17,090 nt of DNA from Candidatus Aciduliprofundum sp. JdFR-45 (GCA_002011395.1 MTNG01000084.1:4384-21473); one strand, 5' to 3'. Shown: positions 1 through 7,200, counted from the stretch's first letter. The notes: generated by a model not told the origin, from the sequence alone. Translations and numbers: made by a program.

Positions 1-1157
1 CCCTTCCCCGGGAAGGGAAGCGGAAGCGGGACGTAACCGCGGGAACGCCTTATCAGGAGTGGATCGCCATCCACAACCCTCAACAGGGAATCGTCGCACC
101 TGTTCTCTATGGGGAGGTCGTGCAGGAGGTAGTAGTCCGCGCCGAGTGTGAACGCCTCCTCGTTTCGCGTTATCATGGGTCTCCCTGGCATATTCGCGGA
201 CGTGGATACCACGTAATCCGTCTGGAGATGATGAAACAGAATGTGATGAAAGCCACTGTACGGCAGGTATGCGCCTATGTTCGGCAGCCCGGGGGCAACC
301 CATTCCCAAACATCATCGTCGCTCTTCTTCCGCACGAGCACTATGGGACGCGCTGGCGATGTGAGGAGGTCGCGCTCCACGTCGCTCACATGTGCCACGA
401 CCTCCACGGCCCGCAGATCTCTGAACATCACGGCGAAGGGTTTCTGCGGTCTGCGATACCACTCGCGGAATCTCGGAATCTCGTCCAGAATCACATTTAT
501 ATGCATTCCACCCCACGACTTGGCCACGCAGATATACCCCTCCTCCACGAGGCGCGCGTATTCCCGCAGGGGATCGTCGGTCTCCACGACCTCGCCGGAG
601 GAATCGTACAGTGTGTAGTGCGGACCGCACTCCGGACAGCAGGTCGTCTGGGCGTGATAGCGCCTGTCCCCCTCGTATCCGTACTCGCTTTCGCATTCAC
701 GGCAGAGGGGGAAGCGCGAGAAAGCGGTGCTATCTCTATCGTAGGGTAAAGAGCGGACTGTCGTGAAGCGTGGGCCGCAGTAGGTGCAGGAGGTGAACGG
801 ATAAAGATATCTTCTGTCCCGGGGGTTGAACATCTCGGCGAGGCACTCATCGCACGTGGCGGTGTCCGGTGGTATCAGGGACAGGCGCTCCGCGTCCGCG
901 CTCCTCTCTATTGCAAAGCCATCCGGGAGAGGCGCATCCACGGCCTCCACTTCCACCTCCTCTATCCTCGCGAGGGGTGGCAGATCCCTCCTCAACGCCT
1001 CCAGAAATTCATGGGGGGAAGAGGACACGACTATCTCAACGAAACTCCCCGCGTTCCTCACGTATCCCCTGAGACCCATGGCCCTGGCAATCCGGGCTAC
1101 GGTGGGCCTGAACCCCACGCCCTGAACGATGCCCCTAACAACGATCCGGTACGGCAT
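1..1157 (-). CDS. hypF: Carbamoyltransferase HypF, N-terminal half (partial, runs off left edge)
   Basis: HypF makes the CN ligands of the NiFe-hydrogenase active site: it carbamoylates HypE from carbamoyl phosphate and ATP in the cytoplasm. The visible 385 residues read in family order. An acylphosphatase domain opens with RGIVQGVGFRP (residues 8-18) and has the catalytic pair Arg17 and Asn35. Two zinc fingers follow, both fitting CX2CX18CX2C exactly. A YrdC/Sua5-like domain then carries KSWGGMHI and STSANMPGRP. The frame is still open at base 1, ending in the IRRSRGYVP linker, so the Kae1-like transferase domain lies outside the window (the full family length is about 750). The ATG at 1157 gives the canonical N-terminus and lies one base after the hypB stop, so the two genes are co-transcribed and probably translationally coupled. 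Identity is very secure; completeness cannot be judged. Confidence 0.95.
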   Translation of the reverse strand, partial: MPYRIVVRGIVQGVGFRPTVARIARAMGLRGYVRNAGSFVEIVVSSSPHEFLEALRRDLPPLARIEEVEVEAVDAPLPDGFAIERSADAERLSLIPPDTATCDECLAEMFNPRDRRYLYPFTSCTYCGPRFTTVRSLPYDRDSTAFSRFPLCRECESEYGYEGDRRYHAQTTCCPECGPHYTLYDSSGEVVETDDPLREYARLVEEGYICVAKSWGGMHINVILDEIPRFREWYRRPQKPFAVMFRDLRAVEVVAHVSDVERDLLTSPARPIVLVRKKSDDDVWEWVAPGLPNIGAYLPYSGFHHILFHHLQTDYVVSTSANMPGRPMITRNEEAFTLGADYYLLHDLPIENRCDDSLLRVVDGDPLLIRRSRGYVPLPLPFPGK

Positions 1158-1158
1158 A

Positions 1159-1809
1159 TCACAGACCCATCAGACGCATGAGTTCCTCTATGCCCTCGCC
1201 CGTCCTGGCGGAGGTGAGCACTATCTTCCCACCGGGCTTGACCCTGCGGAAGTCCTCCACGATTACCTTCGGGTCCACCCCCACGTGCTCCGCGATGTCT
1301 ATCTTGTTCACGACCGCCACATCGCTTATGCCGAATATGACGGGGTGTTTTCTGACCATGTCGTCCCCCTCGGTCACAGAGACCACCACGACCCTCATGT
1401 CCGTGCCCAGCGGGAAGTCCGCAGGGCAGACGAGGTTGCCCACGTTCTCCACGAACACTATGTCCAGTTCATCCAGAGGCAACTCCTCCAGCGCGTGGTG
1501 GAGGTAGTGGGCGTCCAGATGGCACTCTTTCCCCGTGTTCACGTTCACCACGGGAAGACCCAGGGACTTCAGACGGCGCGCATCGTCATCGCCCGCAACG
1601 TCGCCCGTGACCGCCCCAACCCGCAGACCCCTTTCCATCAGGATGGACGATATCCTCTCTATTAGGGCCGTCTTCCCGCTCCCGATGGCGCCCATGAAGT
1701 CGTAGGCCCTCACACCGTGCTGACGCAGAAGCCGTCTGTTCATCTCCGCCAGTTTGGTGTTCGCCTGGAGGATCTTCTCCTCCATCTCTATGTCAACGGT
1801 CAGGTGCAT
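1159..1809 (-). CDS. hypB: Hydrogenase nickel-insertion GTPase HypB
   Basis: This 216-residue SIMIBI-class GTPase, with HypA, delivers nickel to the NiFe-hydrogenase large subunit. The P-loop GAIGSGKTA is at residues 40-48. The TGKECHLDA segment contains the conserved Cys96-His97 metal and dimer site. ENVGNLVCP is at 121-129 and the guanine-specificity motif NKID at 168-171. There is no His-rich N-terminal nickel store and no N-terminal CXXCGC motif, as is usual for archaeal HypB. A TATA-like TTTATATT is centred about 26 bases upstream of the ATG at 1809, so the transcript is probably leaderless. hypF follows after one base. No hypA is adjacent on the visible side. A palindrome at 1844-1858 next to the promoter may control the operon. 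Confidence 0.96.
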   Translation of the reverse strand: MHLTVDIEMEEKILQANTKLAEMNRRLLRQHGVRAYDFMGAIGSGKTALIERISSILMERGLRVGAVTGDVAGDDDARRLKSLGLPVVNVNTGKECHLDAHYLHHALEELPLDELDIVFVENVGNLVCPADFPLGTDMRVVVVSVTEGDDMVRKHPVIFGISDVAVVNKIDIAEHVGVDPKVIVEDFRRVKPGGKIVLTSARTGEGIEELMRLMGL

Positions 1810-1830
1810 GGGCGCCCATCACATGGGTGG

Positions 1831-1840
1831 AATATAAATC
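1831..1840 (-). promoter_or_regulatory. TATA box of hypBF
   Basis: Read on the minus strand this is GATTTATATT, centred about 26 bases before the A of the hypB ATG (1809). That is the standard archaeal TATA-to-start distance, so the mRNA is predicted to start at or within a few bases of the start codon. Confidence 0.7.
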
Positions 1841-1843
1841 TTT

Positions 1844-1858
1844 ACCGCACCGTGCGGT
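1844..1858. promoter_or_regulatory. Perfect 15-base palindrome, candidate operator for hypBF
   Basis: The sequence ACCGCAC-C-GTGCGGT is a perfect inverted repeat with 7-base arms and one central base. It sits three bases upstream of the hypB TATA element, where BRE and TFB bind, so a dimeric repressor or activator bound here would act on hypBF. On the plus strand it is followed by a T run and resembles a hairpin terminator. However, no plus-strand gene ends here; the region lies between two divergent genes. The operator reading is therefore preferred, without proof. Confidence 0.5.
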
Positions 1859-1890
1859 TTTTTTGAAACGCCGGTCACTTTTGAGCGAAA

Positions 1891-1898
1891 GTTTATAC
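1891..1898 (+). promoter_or_regulatory. TATA box for the small-protein/winged-helix operon
   Basis: GTTTATAC preceded by CGAAA (BRE-like) places transcription start near 1920, a few bases ahead of the GTG/ATG cluster at 1925-1936. This is one arm of the divergent promoter shared with hypB. Confidence 0.6.
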
Positions 1899-1927
1899 CC
1901 GCATGACCGACATAATCATCCGCGGTG

Positions 1928-2242
1928 ATGCACATGGAGGATAGAGACAGGGAGGACGTGGAGGAACTGAAAGAGGTCCTGGACGTTGTGAGCGAGAAGA
2001 TACCCCGGCTAATACGGGACATTATGGAGGCACTCATGGACCCTGAGAGGGCCAGGGAATTTGGCAGAGCCGTTGCGGAGTTCTACAGCGAACTCGTTAA
2101 ACAGGGAATGCCCCCCGAGGAGGCCGCACGCCTGACGGAGAAGTTCATGGACAACTACAGCATAAAGTCCCTGAGCCGCGACATCTTCGGGAACGCGGGG
2201 TTGGGCGAGCGTTCCCGCGGGGCCCGGGAGGATGAGGAGTGA
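1928..2242 (+). CDS. Small acidic helical protein of unknown function
   Basis: I do not recognise a named family. The product is about 104 residues, highly charged and predicted almost entirely helical, with no membrane segment. Residues around 58-95 carry FYSELVKQGMPPEEAARL followed by an NYSIKSL segment. A similar pattern recurs in the next gene product (FRRELIRRGIPRKTARRL followed by SMSIGEML), so the two are probably diverged paralogs sharing a helical motif. GTG 1925, ATG 1928 and ATG 1934 all lie a few bases after the predicted transcription start; ATG 1928 is chosen but not certain. Its stop overlaps the GTG of the next gene by four bases, so they are translationally coupled. It begins an operon with a membrane-anchored relative, a winged-helix protein and possibly a Ras-like GTPase. 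Confidence 0.75.
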   Translation: MHMEDRDREDVEELKEVLDVVSEKIPRLIRDIMEALMDPERAREFGRAVAEFYSELVKQGMPPEEAARLTEKFMDNYSIKSLSRDIFGNAGLGERSRGAREDEE

Positions 2243-2481
2243 GCGGGGGCCTCTGCCTCACCCTCGTCTTCGTCGCATCCTTCGTGCTGCGCCTCCTGGC
2301 ACTGTTCCCGCGGTTCGCCCTTGCGAGGTGGCGCTGCGTCCGCCGATTTCGGCGTGAATTGATACGGAGAGGCATTCCACGGAAGACCGCGAGGCGTCTC
2401 GCCAGAAGATACCGTGAAAGCATGAGCATAGGAGAGATGCTGAGATGGGCGGGGACGTTGAGGAGAGATTACAGAGGGTAG
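2239..2481 (+). CDS. Small membrane-anchored basic helical protein
   Basis: The product is 80 residues. Residues 4-25 form one hydrophobic segment (LCLTLVFVASFVLRLLALF), and the rest is a strongly Arg-rich cytoplasmic tail. The tail has the motif FRRELIRRGIPRKTARRL plus SIGEML, matching the previous protein. It ends in LRWAGTLRRDYRG, which resembles the C-terminus of the GTPase two genes downstream (LRWVGKLRKFRGG). Start GTG 2239 overlaps the preceding stop (GTGA) and follows a GGAGGATGAGG ribosome-binding stretch. The end overlaps the next gene by 37 bases. Function is unknown; a membrane tether for the neighbouring soluble proteins is a guess. Confidence 0.7.
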   Translation: MSGGLCLTLVFVASFVLRLLALFPRFALARWRCVRRFRRELIRRGIPRKTARRLARRYRESMSIGEMLRWAGTLRRDYRG

Positions 2482-2852
2482 AGCGTTTACTGCGCGAACT
2501 GATGGAGGGCGAGGTCAAAGGCATAGTGCTCGCCTATTTCAGAATAGTTGAACTGGCTCTCAGATTCGGCCGGCTCTCGGTGGCGGATTTCCTGCCAGAC
2601 GTTTCCGGCGATGAGAGGTACGTCGTGGAGGCGCTTCTCCGTCTGGGAGAGGCGAACATAACGCGTATAGCGGAGGAGGTGCGTGTGGAGAGGGGACACG
2701 CATCCCGCAACACCGTCAGGAAGCACCTCGCGCATCTGGAGGGGAGGGGCATAGTGGTGAGGGACGGAAACGGCCTGTACCGCCTATCGGACGATGTGGT
2801 GCTCAGGTGGTTCCGCGTTCTGGGGATTGGGGGCCGTCAAGGGAAAAAGTAA
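2445..2852 (+). CDS. Winged helix-turn-helix DNA-binding protein
   Basis: The product is 135 residues. The first 30 residues look like a coiled coil (EERLQRVERLLRELMEGE). Residues about 60-125 form a winged-helix domain: a helix ending EALLRLGEANITRIAEEV, a recognition-helix region with ASRNTVRKHLAHLEGRGIV, and a wing VRDGNGLYRLSDD. This arrangement is typical of archaeal ArsR/MarR-like regulators, probably dimeric. The ATG at 2445 lies inside the preceding gene. A downstream in-frame start would remove the coiled coil, so the upstream one is kept. It could autoregulate its operon or act on the GTPase and ATPase genes nearby. No ligand or metal-binding residues stand out. Confidence 0.8.
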   Translation: MGGDVEERLQRVERLLRELMEGEVKGIVLAYFRIVELALRFGRLSVADFLPDVSGDERYVVEALLRLGEANITRIAEEVRVERGHASRNTVRKHLAHLEGRGIVVRDGNGLYRLSDDVVLRWFRVLGIGGRQGKK

Positions 2853-2857
2853 AATAA
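2850..2857 (+). promoter_or_regulatory. Weak TATA-like element before the first Ras-like GTPase gene
   Basis: TAAAATAA, overlapping the stop codon of the winged-helix gene, is centred about 27 bases before ATG 2881. It could give a leaderless GTPase mRNA in addition to read-through from the upstream operon. Confidence 0.4.
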
Positions 2858-2880
2858 CCCTCAACGCGTATTCCCCACGT

Positions 2881-3687
2881 ATGCAGGTGGTCAAGAGGAA
2901 GATCGTGCTGCTCGGAGACGGGGCGGTGGGAAAAACCTCGCTCATAAACAGATTCGTTCTGAACAAGTTCTCGGACAAATACATTCAGACCATAGGGGTG
3001 AAGGTCTCCAAGAAAACGGTGACTGTGGACGACACCGAAATGATACTTATGATCTGGGACGTGCTGGGGCAGAAGGGTTTCACGAAGGTGCAGGAGGCCT
3101 CCCTCAGGGGCTCGGAAGGCGCCTTTCTGGTATGCGACCTCACAAGGCCCGAGACCCTCAGCAGTCTGACCGGATACTGGCGCGATGTGCTCGTGAGGGC
3201 GGCGGGCGAAGTTCCCGTGATTCTGCTGGCAAATAAGAGCGACCTTGAATGGGCCGTCAGCGAGGACGATGTGAGAGCGGTTGCCGATGAACTGAGCGCG
3301 CCGTGGTACATCACCAGCGCGAAGACTGGCGAGAACGTGGAGGAGGCTTTCCACAACCTCGCAGGGATGATGCTGGAGTTTGAACCCGTGAGGAGGGAGA
3401 GGGGAGAGGAGAAGGCAGATGTTATGAACCTGCGCGATGTCCTGGACTACATAATGACCGATTTCGCCAGAACCTACGGCTCCTTTGAGGATGCCATGCC
3501 CATAATAAGGAAGCAGTTTGAGAGGGCAAATATAAAGGACATGGAGAATCCAACGTACGATGAGATTGAAAGGCTCATCAAAAACCTGTATGAACTCTCA
3601 CGCGAGATGATGGGGGACGAAAAGGCCTACAGGATGCGCCTGAGGTGGGTCGGTAAACTCAGGAAGTTCAGGGGAGGAGATATTTAG
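2881..3687 (+). CDS. Rab/Ras-like small GTPase with C-terminal helical extension
   Basis: The 268-residue protein has a full set of G motifs: G1 GDGAVGKTS (12-20), switch I Thr37 in YIQTIG, G3 WDVLGQ (59-64) with the catalytic-position Gln64, G4 NKSD (118-121) and G5 TSAKT (145-149). After Gln64 it reads KGF where Rab proteins have ERF; the convergent neighbour has PGF. The GTPase fold ends near residue 165. About 100 further residues form a charged helical extension ending LRWVGKLRKFRGG, with no lipidation Cys. ATG 2881 starts just before strand 1 and is favoured over an upstream in-frame ATG at 2794, which would lie inside the preceding gene and add an unlikely N-terminus. It ends in a 20-base convergent overlap with the second GTPase. 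Expected role: a GTP-dependent molecular switch; partner and process are unknown. Confidence 0.92.
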   Translation: MQVVKRKIVLLGDGAVGKTSLINRFVLNKFSDKYIQTIGVKVSKKTVTVDDTEMILMIWDVLGQKGFTKVQEASLRGSEGAFLVCDLTRPETLSSLTGYWRDVLVRAAGEVPVILLANKSDLEWAVSEDDVRAVADELSAPWYITSAKTGENVEEAFHNLAGMMLEFEPVRRERGEEKADVMNLRDVLDYIMTDFARTYGSFEDAMPIIRKQFERANIKDMENPTYDEIERLIKNLYELSREMMGDEKAYRMRLRWVGKLRKFRGGDI

Positions 3688-4177
3688 CCATGCTCACGAA
3701 GCCCTTTTCCACGTTCTCCCCCGTCTTGGCGCTGGTTATGTAGTGCTCCTCAGCGCCTATCCTGTCAGCAACCTCCTTCACGTAATTCTCGTCCACCTTC
3801 CATTCAAGGTCGCTCTTGTTGGCAAACATGATCACGGGGAAGCTCTCCTCAACCACGCCCATGGCGGCCTCAACCCAGTCCGGCAGAGATTCAAAGGTCT
3901 GCGGGGATGTGAGGTCGGCCACCGCGATTATGCCCTGCGCTCCGTAAAAGTACGCCGTCTTGAGTATTTCCCTGAACCCGGGCTGTCCCATTATGTCCCA
4001 CACCATCAGGGTGCATGACACCCCCCTGATTTTCAGGTTCTTTTTGTATATGTTCGTGCCTATGGTCGTGAGATATTTGTCGGAAAACATATTGTACACG
4101 AAGCGCCTGACGAGGGACGTCTTGCCAACGCCCGGATCTCCCACCAGACATACCTTGAACTTGTATTCCCCTGCCAT
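3668..4177 (-). CDS. Rab/Ras-like small GTPase
   Basis: The 169-residue protein is a bare GTPase domain: G1 GDPGVGKTS (13-21), switch I TTIG (37-40), G3 WDIMGQ (60-65), G4 NKSD (120-123) and G5 TSAKT (148-152). It is clearly a sister of the plus-strand GTPase: both read KTSL, FSDKY, GQxGF, NKSDLEW and ITSAKTGENVE at equal spacing. It lacks the other's C-terminal extension and has no prenylation motif. Possible starts are GTG 4201, ATG 4195 and ATG 4177. The TATA-like element at 4207-4214 predicts transcription start near 4184, which supports ATG 4177 (N-terminus MAGEYKFKV). Its promoter is back-to-back with that of the zinc-ribbon gene. Confidence 0.92.
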   Translation of the reverse strand: MAGEYKFKVCLVGDPGVGKTSLVRRFVYNMFSDKYLTTIGTNIYKKNLKIRGVSCTLMVWDIMGQPGFREILKTAYFYGAQGIIAVADLTSPQTFESLPDWVEAAMGVVEESFPVIMFANKSDLEWKVDENYVKEVADRIGAEEHYITSAKTGENVEKGFVSMAKYLLP

Positions 4178-4206
4178 TTCTATCGCGTATGACATCTGCA
4201 CCGATA

Positions 4207-4214
4207 TTAATAAA
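4207..4214 (-). promoter_or_regulatory. TATA box of the second Ras-like GTPase gene
   Basis: On the minus strand it reads TTTATTAA, with transcription start expected near 4184. This leaves a leader of about 7 bases to ATG 4177 and makes the upstream GTG 4201 and ATG 4195 unlikely starts. Confidence 0.6.
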
Positions 4215-4238
4215 TCTAACCCCTAAACGGGAAAGCCA

Positions 4239-4244
4239 TATATA
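4239..4244 (+). promoter_or_regulatory. TATA box of the zinc-ribbon gene
   Basis: TATATA is centred about 27 bases before ATG 4269, giving a predicted leaderless mRNA and excluding the in-frame GTG at 4245 as the start. Confidence 0.6.
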
Positions 4245-4268
4245 GTGCGATGTCTACATGTCCATGGT

Positions 4269-4427
4269 ATGGGAGACGATGACCCTGTGTGCCCCTACTG
4301 CGGCAGCGAGGACATATTCCAGAGATTCGGCCTGTGGAGGTGCGGCGACTGCCTTGCCGAGTTTGATGAACCCGTGACCCGATGGGAGTTCTCCCTCACG
4401 GGGGGCCGGAAAGAGCGCCCTCAATGA
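4269..4427 (+). CDS. Small single zinc-ribbon protein
   Basis: This 52-residue protein is dominated by one zinc ribbon: CPYC (residues 8-11) and, after a beta-hairpin spacer, CGDC (25-28). That gives CX2C-X13-CX2C, the classic rubredoxin-like knuckle pair. The flanking pattern GSEDIFQRFGLWRCGDCLAEF resembles archaeal transcription- and translation-associated zinc ribbons, but I cannot assign a specific protein. The leaderless start at 4269 is set by the TATA at 4239. The last 32 bases overlap, tail to tail, the STAND ATPase gene on the other strand. The conserved Cys spacing argues that it is a real gene. Confidence 0.75.
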   Translation: MGDDDPVCPYCGSEDIFQRFGLWRCGDCLAEFDEPVTRWEFSLTGGRKERPQ

Positions 4428-7200
4428 GCCGTCTGTACGACCCCATGCCATGCTTTTCCGCGAGGTCCATAGCGCGTCTCAGGAATTTCCCACCCTCCTT
4501 GCCCGAGCGAACGTACACCACTCCCATGTGGTAAAGGAACTCAACGCAGCGCAGGATGTACCGTCCCTGGAGCAAATCAGAGGCGTAGTCGCTTATCTCC
4601 TCCGCGGGGTCCTCGCACGCGGCTATGCGCTTCATGAACCGCCTGGAGGTCAGCATATAGCGGTCAAGTTCAGTTGGCCGAAAATCCCCGAGGAGCGACT
4701 CTGCCTCTTCCAGCGTTCGCACGGCCCCGTCAAAGTCCCCCTCAAGGAACATATTCCTCGCCAGTTCCAGCAGTGTGCGGCCCTTCTCCCTCTTGAGACC
4801 GCCGCGCTCGCACACCCTTATGCTCTCCATGAGAACTTCCCTCTCCTCGCCATAACGCCCCAGAAACTCCAGGTATGCAGCCCTGTACCCGAGAACATCA
4901 AGCCGCGCCGGGATCTCATCCACCGCACCCATCACGGCCAGGGCATCGTTGAGTATGGTCTCGGCCTCATCCGCCCTGCCCATCACAATCAAAAACAGCG
5001 CCTCAAGGGCCCTGTGCCTCGCATGCTCGTACTCGTTGTTCATCTCCAGCGCGTACTCCTGCGCCTTTTTGATGTTCTCCAGGGCCTCTTCAAATCTGGC
5101 CTCCCTGAAAAATTCAACTGCCCTGTTCCGGTACACCAGTTGGCCGAGGCGCACATCGCCTATCCTGCGAACGTATTCCTCTGAACGCTCCAGATACTCC
5201 TCCGCCTTTTTGAGGTCCCCTATGCCGGAGTAGTAGTTGGCTAGGTTCAGGTATATGCTGGCTATGAGCGTAACATAGCCCATTTCGCCGGCCATCTTGA
5301 GAGCCATTTTTAGATATTTCTCCGCGTTTTCCGTGTCCGCCAGCGACATGTACACGGCTCCTATGTCCATTATGACCTTGACCTTGCCAAGGGCCTCATC
5401 CGTCTTCTCGTACTCCTCAAGGGATTTGAGAAAGCACCTGAGCGCCCCTTCTTCATCCATCTGCCTGTATTTTAAAATGCCCTCTTCCTTCAGGACGAGG
5501 GCCATCAACTCCGGCGAACCCGTGTCCTCCGCGATTTTCCTCGCCTCATCCAGGTACTCCGCGGCCCGCTCCAGCATATCGCGCATCATGTAGAGATGGG
5601 CGAGTTTGGCCAGCACGAGGCCCCTTTTCATGCCGTCCACGGAGTACTCCATGGCCCTGTGGTAGTACTCCTCGGCGCATTTGAGGTCGCCCCTGTCAAG
5701 GCATATGTTGCCTATGCGAATGCACACCTCTATTTTCTCCCGCTCGCCTGCGAACTGAAGCGCCTCCTCGTACTTCCTGCGCGCCTCATCGTAGTCGCCT
5801 ATGACGTACAGAGAGTCACCCTCTCTCACGTGGATCTCGTAGATGTCCTCCATGGTTGCCCCGATCTCATGAGCGAGTTCCTCGGCCCTCTGATAGTACC
5901 AGAGCGCCTCGCGGAAGGCGAGCATCCTGAAGGCCTCATCGCCCGCCCTGACCATGTACTCCAGTGCCTTCTCCCTCAGCCCGCCGTAGTAGCAGTGAAG
6001 GGCCAAGCGGAACACCTTGTCAGGGCGGTCGCTGCGCTCTATGATCTCCACTGCCTTTCTGTGGAGAAGACGTCTGCGGATGGACGACATGCTTGAGTAC
6101 ACCGTCCTCTGCACCACTATGTGCGAGAACTCATAGTCCCGCTCGCCTTCCTTGATCAGGTCCAGGCGTAGAAGTTCTTCCATGGCATCTGCGAGCGCCT
6201 CATCCCCTATGCCCGTGAGTTCAACGAGGTCTTCAAGTGAAAACCTTTTACCCAGAACGGACGCCGCCCTTATAACCTTCCTGGCGAGGTCGGACAGGCG
6301 GTCAACGCGTCTCATGACCAGGTCTTCCAGCGTCCGGGGCAGTATTATGCTCTCCTTGCTTATCACGGGATTCCACACCATTTCCTCGGGGTCTATAAGT
6401 CCATCTCTAACCATTTCCTTGAGCAGTTCGTTGAGGTGATACGGGTTGCCTTCGGTGAGTTCGTAAAGCGTCCGCACAACGTCCTCGGGTATCTCCAGGC
6501 GGAGAACATCGTTCAGTATCGTGTGAACGTCCTCGCAGGTCAGCCTTCCGAGGTTGATCTCCACGCAGAGTTTCTCCCTCTCCATCCTGCGGGCGATGTC
6601 GGTCAGTGGGTGGTCCCTCTCCATTTTGACGTCCTCGGGCCTGTAGGAGCCCACGAGGAGAATCCGCATGCGGTTGACACTTCTTGCGAGATAGAGTATG
6701 AAATTGAGCGTGCTTATGTCCGCCCATTGAAGGTCGTCCACGAATATCAGGAGGGGTTCCACACGGCTCATCTTCTCAAAGCGTTTCCGTAGGTTTTCCA
6801 TGACACGAAGGCTCTCGTCGCCGGGAGAACCCTCCTCCGGCGTTATGCCAACGAGGGCATCTCGCCCGCGGGAGGAGGTCTCCGGTATCAGAAGAGCCGC
6901 TATGCCACCGCCGGTGCCACCGCTCTTCTTCGCCTCGTACTCCCTAAGTATCTCGTATATGGGGAGAAAGGGCTCTATGTTCTCGTGGTAGAGGCCCTGC
7001 CCCCGTAGATAGATGCCCCCCCTGCTCTCCGCGTACTCACCGAGTTTGTTGACGAGCGTTGTCTTTCCGATGCCGGCCTCGCCCACGACCATCACAACCG
7101 AGCCCCTGCCGGACATGGCCTCATCCCACTTTCTCTTCAGCATCTCCAGCTCTTCATCCCTGCCGACCACGGCGTTCATCTCGTCCAGAAACCTAAGCAT
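4396..7200 (-). CDS. STAND-type AAA ATPase with long TPR array
   Basis: The 934-residue protein has three parts. An N-terminal AAA_16/NACHT-like ATPase starts NAVVGRDEELEMLKRKW, with Walker A GEAGIGKT (40-47), Walker B LLIFVDDLQWAD (150-161) and sensor-like VGSYRPEDV (about 184-192). A winged-helix/arm region around 270-380 has RVDRLSDLARKVIRAASVLG. From about 390 to the end there are TPR-like repeats, for example the region with EKALEYMVRAGDEAF and AEEYYHRAMEYS. MalT/LuxR-type relatives in bacteria end in a HTH and cyclase relatives start with an output domain; neither is present here, so it probably signals by oligomerising or through a partner. A Gly-rich patch lies at 94-99. Its ATG overlaps the stop of the upstream paralogous ATPase by 8 bases and is preceded by GGAGGGG, so the pair is one operon. 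Confidence 0.88.
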   Translation of the reverse strand: MLRFLDEMNAVVGRDEELEMLKRKWDEAMSGRGSVVMVVGEAGIGKTTLVNKLGEYAESRGGIYLRGQGLYHENIEPFLPIYEILREYEAKKSGGTGGGIAALLIPETSSRGRDALVGITPEEGSPGDESLRVMENLRKRFEKMSRVEPLLIFVDDLQWADISTLNFILYLARSVNRMRILLVGSYRPEDVKMERDHPLTDIARRMEREKLCVEINLGRLTCEDVHTILNDVLRLEIPEDVVRTLYELTEGNPYHLNELLKEMVRDGLIDPEEMVWNPVISKESIILPRTLEDLVMRRVDRLSDLARKVIRAASVLGKRFSLEDLVELTGIGDEALADAMEELLRLDLIKEGERDYEFSHIVVQRTVYSSMSSIRRRLLHRKAVEIIERSDRPDKVFRLALHCYYGGLREKALEYMVRAGDEAFRMLAFREALWYYQRAEELAHEIGATMEDIYEIHVREGDSLYVIGDYDEARRKYEEALQFAGEREKIEVCIRIGNICLDRGDLKCAEEYYHRAMEYSVDGMKRGLVLAKLAHLYMMRDMLERAAEYLDEARKIAEDTGSPELMALVLKEEGILKYRQMDEEGALRCFLKSLEEYEKTDEALGKVKVIMDIGAVYMSLADTENAEKYLKMALKMAGEMGYVTLIASIYLNLANYYSGIGDLKKAEEYLERSEEYVRRIGDVRLGQLVYRNRAVEFFREARFEEALENIKKAQEYALEMNNEYEHARHRALEALFLIVMGRADEAETILNDALAVMGAVDEIPARLDVLGYRAAYLEFLGRYGEEREVLMESIRVCERGGLKREKGRTLLELARNMFLEGDFDGAVRTLEEAESLLGDFRPTELDRYMLTSRRFMKRIAACEDPAEEISDYASDLLQGRYILRCVEFLYHMGVVYVRSGKEGGKFLRRAMDLAEKHGMGSYRRLIEGALSGPP

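Noticed and set aside
1..17. Perfect 17-base palindrome CCCTTCCCCGGGAAGGG at the left edge.
   Set aside because: It lies inside the hypF reading frame and encodes the Pro-rich linker before the Kae1-like domain, so coding is sufficient explanation.
120..749. Long plus-strand open frame over the left end.
   Set aside because: It is antisense to hypF, which has complete acylphosphatase, zinc-finger and YrdC motifs on the minus strand.
1845..1864. Hairpin followed by T run looking like an intrinsic terminator on the plus strand.
   Set aside because: No plus-strand gene ends here; the region separates two divergent genes, so an operator is the more sensible reading.
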